10,918 nt of DNA from Bacteroidales bacterium. GTDB lineage: Bacteria > Bacteroidota > Bacteroidia > Bacteroidales > UBA932. Shown in pieces: positions 6,769 to 10,918 of this stretch; position 1 is the stretch's first letter, and each line of letters opens with the position of its first letter. The notes beneath the pieces were generated by a model. The model was not told the DNA's origin, searched no databases, and saw only the letters and a list, made by a program, of their open reading frames with translations. The position numbers were made by a program, and so were the translations under genes. The stretch spans positions 1 to 10,918 of the forward strand of contig JAFZMA010000065.1 in assembly GCA_017551215.1 (NCBI GenBank), written 5' to 3'.

Positions 6769-8649
6769 ATGAAAAACGGATTATTGAGATTAGCGTTGAT
6801 TGTAAGCCTTGTGCTGGGAGCCTCTGGTATTTGGGCTCAGAACAGTTTCAAGGTAGAAGCTCCTAATGTTGTTGGGGAAGGCGAGAGGTTTCTTGTGAAG
6901 TTTGTGGCAAACGGAGAGGTTTCCAATTTCAATCCTCCTTCCTTTGCAGGTGCAGATGTAATAGCTGGCCCCACAACTTCCACATCTTGGAGCTCTACCA
7001 TTATAAACGGCAAGAGGTCAAGTTCCTACACAAAGACATACACTTACGTTCTTGAGGCTTCGGATCAGGAAACCGTTTCGGTTTCTTCCGCAAGCGCGGA
7101 GATAGAGGGAACTGTCTACACCACAAAATCGCTGAGTATAGAAGTGGTCAAAGGCTCTTCTTCCCAGTCTTCCGCAACTCAGGGCCAGAACCAGCAGCAG
7201 GCCTCCGGCCAGCCTTCCGCGGCTTCTTCCCAGCCTCAGAACCGCAGTCAGGATTATGACGATGATCCGGGCATCACTTACGGAAAGGCGGACCTGTTCC
7301 TGAGACTATCGCTGAATAAGACAAAAGTATTTAAGGGAGAGCCTATTACAGCAGTCCTGAAAATATATACGAGGAGCAACATTGTTGGTTTTGACGATAT
7401 TAAATGGCCTGTATTCAACGGCTTCTGGAGTGAGGAGACAGAGGCTCCGCAAAATCTGAATTTCGTGAGGGAGAAGGTTGGGAACCAGATTTACAACAGT
7501 GCCGTAATACGCCGCTATATGCTTATGCCTCAGAAGAGTGGAGCTCTTACAATAGATCCGGCAGAGATGGTTTGCCAGGTAGAGGTTGCCTCCCGTCCAA
7601 GAGGACGCAGCATTCTGGACGACTTCTTTGACATGGTAGACCACAACTATGTTAAGAAGCGTCTTTCCACCGGCAAGATTACCGTTAATGTTTCCGAGAT
7701 TCCGAGCGGCGCCCCTTCCACCTTCGGCGGAGGAGTGGGTAAACTTAACATGACAGCACGCCTTACAAAAGACAGTCTCAACGCCAATGAGGCAGCTTCT
7801 CTGATTATAGAACTCAGCGGCAGCGGCAATCTGAACCTCATACAGAATCCTACCGTTGTATTCCCTTCAGACTTTGAGAGATATGACGCCAAGAGCAGTA
7901 ACAGTTTCTCCAATTCGGCAGAAGGTTATACCGGAAAGAAGACAATTGAATATCCGTTCATTCCAAGAGGAGAGGGCGTGTATGAGATTCCGCCTATACA
8001 TTATTCTTACTTTGACCTTGGACAGAGGCAGTACAGGACTCTTACCACGGATACAATTACCGTGAAAGTTGGCAAGGGAACTTCCCAGAACACTGGCGGA
8101 ATGTATATCCCGCAAACCCAGAAAACTGTAAACAATCTTGGCGAGGATATACGCTACATTAAAACGTCAATGCCTTCTATGAAGGGAGAAAACTTCCTGG
8201 TGTTCAACTGGATATATTATGTGATAGCCGCAGTTTTGGCAGGTCTGTTCTTCCTTGTGACCAAGCTTATGAAAGACAGGATTGCACTTAGGAAGGATGT
8301 TGTTCGCAGCCGTAACCGCAGGGCCAACAAGGTTGCCCGCCAAAGGCTCCGCCAGGCCCAGGCCTTCCTGTCTCAGAACAAGGTGCAGGAATTCTACGAG
8401 GAGCTCCACAAGGCTATTCTTGGTTACACGGCAGACAAGCTTTCCATCCAGCGGTCTGACCTTCAGAGGGATATTATTCAGGAGACTCTGCTTTCCAGGA
8501 ATGTGCCTCAGGAAGACGTGAACTCCCTTATAGCCCTTCTGGATGACTGCGAGATGGTGCGCTATTCTCCTGAGGGAGCGGCGGGTGCAATGGACGCGCA
8601 GTACCACAAGGCTGCTGAACTTATTTCTGGATTCGAGAATAAATTGTAA
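6769..8649 (+). CDS. batD: BatD, oxygen-tolerance family membrane protein
   Basis: A 626-residue BatD (oxygen tolerance family), at usual family length. Visible are a signal peptide (residues 1-23, cleavage IWA-Q), a first beta-rich region to about 127 (SFKVEAPNVVGEGERFLVKF), and a Ser/Gln-rich linker at 129-167. Further beta-sandwich repeats follow, beginning ADLFLRLSLNKTKVFKGEPI and later LNMTARLTKDSLNANEAASL. A single TM lies at about 477-498 with a basic flank, then a helical cytoplasmic tail (about 500-626) with FYEELHKAILGYTADKL. The exported repeats are suited to binding BatA/BatB, while the tail could meet the MoxR ATPase; both are inference. The gene begins 25 nt after batBC, the largest gap in the operon. 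The start is the Met directly before the signal peptide; no Shine-Dalgarno site is seen. Confidence 0.95.
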   Translation: MKNGLLRLALIVSLVLGASGIWAQNSFKVEAPNVVGEGERFLVKFVANGEVSNFNPPSFAGADVIAGPTTSTSWSSTIINGKRSSSYTKTYTYVLEASDQETVSVSSASAEIEGTVYTTKSLSIEVVKGSSSQSSATQGQNQQQASGQPSAASSQPQNRSQDYDDDPGITYGKADLFLRLSLNKTKVFKGEPITAVLKIYTRSNIVGFDDIKWPVFNGFWSEETEAPQNLNFVREKVGNQIYNSAVIRRYMLMPQKSGALTIDPAEMVCQVEVASRPRGRSILDDFFDMVDHNYVKKRLSTGKITVNVSEIPSGAPSTFGGGVGKLNMTARLTKDSLNANEAASLIIELSGSGNLNLIQNPTVVFPSDFERYDAKSSNSFSNSAEGYTGKKTIEYPFIPRGEGVYEIPPIHYSYFDLGQRQYRTLTTDTITVKVGKGTSQNTGGMYIPQTQKTVNNLGEDIRYIKTSMPSMKGENFLVFNWIYYVIAAVLAGLFFLVTKLMKDRIALRKDVVRSRNRRANKVARQRLRQAQAFLSQNKVQEFYEELHKAILGYTADKLSIQRSDLQRDIIQETLLSRNVPQEDVNSLIALLDDCEMVRYSPEGAAGAMDAQYHKAAELISGFENKL

Positions 8650-8654
8650 AGGAT

Positions 8655-9434
8655 ATGGAGATGAAAAGGTTATTACTCACACTTGTGCTTGCCTGCTTTG
8701 CCACAGGCCTCATGGCTCAGGAAACGGAGGCTCCAAGAAGCCAGGCCGCAATCTGGAAGAGTGCAGAGGAGGCGTATTCGGTTGCTGATTATGACAGTGC
8801 AATCCGCGAGTACCAGTCTCTGGAAAAGTCCGGAGCGGTTTCTTCCTCCCTCTTTTACAATCTTGGAAACTCTTTCTACCGCAAGGGTAATGTTGGCAAG
8901 GCCATTCTGTACTACGAGAGAGCGCTAAAACTTGAGCCTGCAGACCAGGACATAAAGCACAATCTGGAAATGGCAAGAGTCCACACTCTGGACAAGATAG
9001 ATTCAGTGCCTCAGTTCATTCTGGTGGAGTGGGTCAAGAATGTGCGCAACAAGCTGTCTTCCAATGCATGGGCAATTGTATCGCTGATCTTTCTGGCAAT
9101 CTCGGTAGCATTGCTGCTGCTTTACAGGTTTGGCCGCTCCATTTCTTCCAGAAGGGTTTATTTCATCATCGCGATGGTTATGCTTGCCCTGACATTGTTC
9201 AGCTTCCTGTTTTCTCTTGGCCTGGCCCGCCAGGCAAGCGATACGGATACCGCAATTGTAGTCGAGAACATAGGCAGTGTCAAGAGCGCTCCCGCCGCAG
9301 GAGGCAACAGCATATTCGTTCTGCATGAGGGAACCAAGGTAAAGATCCTTGAGAGCGTTGAGCAGTGGAGCAAAATAGAGATCCAGGACGGCCGCCAGGG
9401 ATGGATAAAATCCTCTGACATAGAAGTTATTTAA
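8655..9434 (+). CDS. batE: BatE, TPR and SH3-like membrane protein
   Basis: A 259-residue scaffold-type protein. Seen in order: a signal peptide (cleavage about MA-Q, residues 21/22); two TPR motifs at about 34-105 (AEEAYSVADYDSAIREYQSL, then LFYNLGNSFYRKGNVGKAIL); two transmembrane helices near 138-157 and 169-190 separated by a basic loop; and a C-terminal bacterial SH3-like domain from about 199 ending GWIKSSDIEVI. With the signal peptide removed, TPR and SH3 parts would both face the periplasm and the RFGRSISSRR loop the cytoplasm. AAGGA at 8649-8653 is only 1 nt from the ATG at 8655 but 7 nt from an in-frame ATG at 8661, so the protein may really begin MKRLLL, two residues shorter. It follows batD by 5 nt and is the last canonical bat gene. 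Confidence 0.94.
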   Translation: MEMKRLLLTLVLACFATGLMAQETEAPRSQAAIWKSAEEAYSVADYDSAIREYQSLEKSGAVSSSLFYNLGNSFYRKGNVGKAILYYERALKLEPADQDIKHNLEMARVHTLDKIDSVPQFILVEWVKNVRNKLSSNAWAIVSLIFLAISVALLLLYRFGRSISSRRVYFIIAMVMLALTLFSFLFSLGLARQASDTDTAIVVENIGSVKSAPAAGGNSIFVLHEGTKVKILESVEQWSKIEIQDGRQGWIKSSDIEVI

Positions 9435-9444
9435 CCTATACAAT

Positions 9445-10918
9445 ATGAATTTCAGGAAAATTTTGTTGAGCGTGGCTGTCTTTATGATGGCTGCGGGGTC
9501 TTTGTGTGCCCAGGATGTAAAGTCTGCCGGATCAGTCAAGGACGGAACTTATTCAGGAGTCAGGATTCCGGCAAAGGAGGACGGTAGCCTTAAGTTTGCC
9601 GTTATGAGCGATGTGCATATTTCTGTGGGAACGCCGTCTGAGCAGGGAACTTTGGATTGCGTGGAGGATATCAACAAGAATCCTGATATTCAGTTTGTTC
9701 TGATAACTGGCGATATTGCGAACTTTGGCTCGGACGATGAAATTGCATCGGCGAAGAATATATTTGACAAGTTGAAAATGCCGTGGTTCATTATTCCGGG
9801 CAACCACGATGCCACCTGGAGTGAGAGCGGAACCAATTCCTTTACCCGCATATTCGGATACGAAAGGTTTGAGTTTGAGGCCGGTGGAGTAAAGTTCCTT
9901 GGAACGCCATGTGGCCCGAACATCAGGATGGCTCCGGCTCTGGTGCCGAGGGAAAGCATGCTCTGGCTGGAGGACCAGATAGGGAAGATGCCTCAAGACC
10001 AGCCGCTTTTCTTTGTGAACCATTATCCGCTGGATACGTCTTTGCTCAAATATGACAATGTGCTGGAACTTTTGAAAACCAAGAATATACAACTGGTGTT
10101 CTCCGGGCATTGGCATGTGGACAGGGCTATGGAATACGAGGGTGTTCCGGGAGTTATCATCCGCTCTACCCTGGCAACTGCAAAGGGGGAGAAAGGTTAT
10201 GTCATCGCTGAGCTTAAAGGTTCCCTGATTACTTTTCAGGACAAGATAGTGGGTAAGAAAGAGCCTGGAAAGGTTTGGTATACGATAAGGCTGAGCCAGG
10301 GCAAGGCTTATCCGGATAACGTTGTGTATGAGCATCCTAAAAACGATTTCAATGCCCGTTTCCCGCAGGTTAGGGAAGTGTGGCGTTTTGAAAACGGGGC
10401 GGATATAGGAAGTGCTGCCGCTATCTGGAGCAGGAAGAACCAGGCATATCCCGGAGAGGGTTTCAATGCACTGCCAAGCATTAAAGGCGGAGTCAAGGAG
10501 GGGGATATTGTCATCTTCGCCGATGAGGCCGGCATGATTTACGGCTTGGATGCGGTTACCGGAAAGAAGAAGTGGGAGTTCAAGACTGAGGGAAAGATAT
10601 TCTCCACTCCGGCCGTTTCAGGGGATTACGTTGTTGTGGGAAGCTCGGACAACTACATCTGCTGCCTGAATCCGGAAAACGGCAAATTAAGGTGGAAACT
10701 CGCCTGCGGCAAGTCTGTGCTTGGAAGCGCCAATATCTACAAGGAAACCGCCTATATCGGGGCTTCTGACGGCATATTCCGGGCAATCAGCATCAAGAAC
10801 GGAAAGCTTTTGTGGAAATACAGCAAGATGAAAGGCTTTGTGGTTAGCCGGCCGTATGTGGACAAGGAGCAGGTAGTTGTGGGAGACTGGGGGAACACCC
10901 TCTATTCCTTCAACCCTA
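9445..10918 (+). CDS. Secreted calcineurin-like metallophosphoesterase with PQQ-type beta-propeller (3' end cut)
   Basis: The frame is open for 491 codons from the ATG at 9445 and leaves the window without a stop. Residues 1-22 form a signal peptide ending LCA-Q. A complete calcineurin-like phosphoesterase site follows: SDVH with Asp56/His58, TGD with Asp90, GNHD at 119-122, NHYP with His193, and GHWH at 221-224. It should hold two metal ions and hydrolyse a phospho-ester or anhydride outside the cytoplasm; the substrate is unknown. From about residue 350 the sequence turns into PQQ/BamB-like propeller blades: IYGLDAVTGKKKWEFKTEG, ICCLNPENGKLRWKLACG, FRAISIKNGKLLWKYS, LYSFNP. At least three blades are visible and more should lie past the edge. 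It starts 10 nt after batE, so co-transcription is likely. It is not a canonical Bat component. Confidence 0.9.
   Translation, partial: MNFRKILLSVAVFMMAAGSLCAQDVKSAGSVKDGTYSGVRIPAKEDGSLKFAVMSDVHISVGTPSEQGTLDCVEDINKNPDIQFVLITGDIANFGSDDEIASAKNIFDKLKMPWFIIPGNHDATWSESGTNSFTRIFGYERFEFEAGGVKFLGTPCGPNIRMAPALVPRESMLWLEDQIGKMPQDQPLFFVNHYPLDTSLLKYDNVLELLKTKNIQLVFSGHWHVDRAMEYEGVPGVIIRSTLATAKGEKGYVIAELKGSLITFQDKIVGKKEPGKVWYTIRLSQGKAYPDNVVYEHPKNDFNARFPQVREVWRFENGADIGSAAAIWSRKNQAYPGEGFNALPSIKGGVKEGDIVIFADEAGMIYGLDAVTGKKKWEFKTEGKIFSTPAVSGDYVVVGSSDNYICCLNPENGKLRWKLACGKSVLGSANIYKETAYIGASDGIFRAISIKNGKLLWKYSKMKGFVVSRPYVDKEQVVVGDWGNTLYSFNP

Noticed and set aside
8655..8660. Start of batE at 8655 versus 8661
   Set aside because: Not settled: spacing from AAGGA favours 8661, but the difference is two residues before the signal peptide, so the longer frame was kept.
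8685..8700. Possible lipoprotein cysteine in the BatE signal peptide (VLAC, Cys14)
   Set aside because: Leu at -2 is a poor lipobox fit, the hydrophobic core continues beyond the Cys, and a better signal-peptidase I site (LMA-Q) follows at residues 21/22.

Overview
The window comes from a member of the Bacteroidota, most likely a gut-type Bacteroidales. The evidence is the gene set and order of a Bat (Bacteroides aerotolerance) operon, a Bacteroidota-style TAnnTTTG promoter, and a run of signal peptides ending in A-Q. Family and genus cannot be fixed from the sequence alone.

Layout: positions 1-776 hold truA (tRNA pseudouridine synthase A) on the minus strand. It has its start but runs off the left edge. 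A short 83-bp divergent spacer (777-859) separates it from a plus-strand gene train that fills the rest of the window. In order, the train holds a MoxR AAA+ ATPase, a DUF58 protein, a signal-peptide/one-TM protein with a DUF4381-like tail, BatA, a BatB-BatC fusion, BatD, BatE, and a secreted metallophosphoesterase joined to a PQQ-type beta-propeller that is cut by the right edge. Gaps within the train are 14, 3, -1, 12, 25, 5 and 10 nt, with no terminator-like hairpin between genes, so it reads as one eight-gene operon.

How it fits together: the MoxR ATPase and DUF58 protein are predicted cytoplasmic. The other Bat proteins are predicted membrane-anchored, with their VWA (BatA, BatB), TPR (BatC, BatE), beta-sandwich (BatD and the third gene) and SH3-like (BatE) domains outside the inner membrane. 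This is the MoxR/VWA theme: a chaperone-like ATPase paired with metal-binding VWA proteins and scaffolds in an envelope complex. In Bacteroides fragilis the Bat locus has been tied to oxygen tolerance, but the molecular task is unsettled.

Most notable points: BatB and BatC are one uninterrupted reading frame that still carries BatC's own start codon and signal peptide at the junction; BatC's tail is a 117-residue, nearly pure Q/N/D/K repeat; the tails of the third gene and BatD look paralogous; three operon genes have perfect Shine-Dalgarno sites, which is unusual for this phylum; and the exported phosphoesterase-propeller protein sits 10 nt after batE. I found no RNA genes, insertion sequences, CRISPR arrays, attachment sites or phage genes, and no non-coding stretch above 300 bases.
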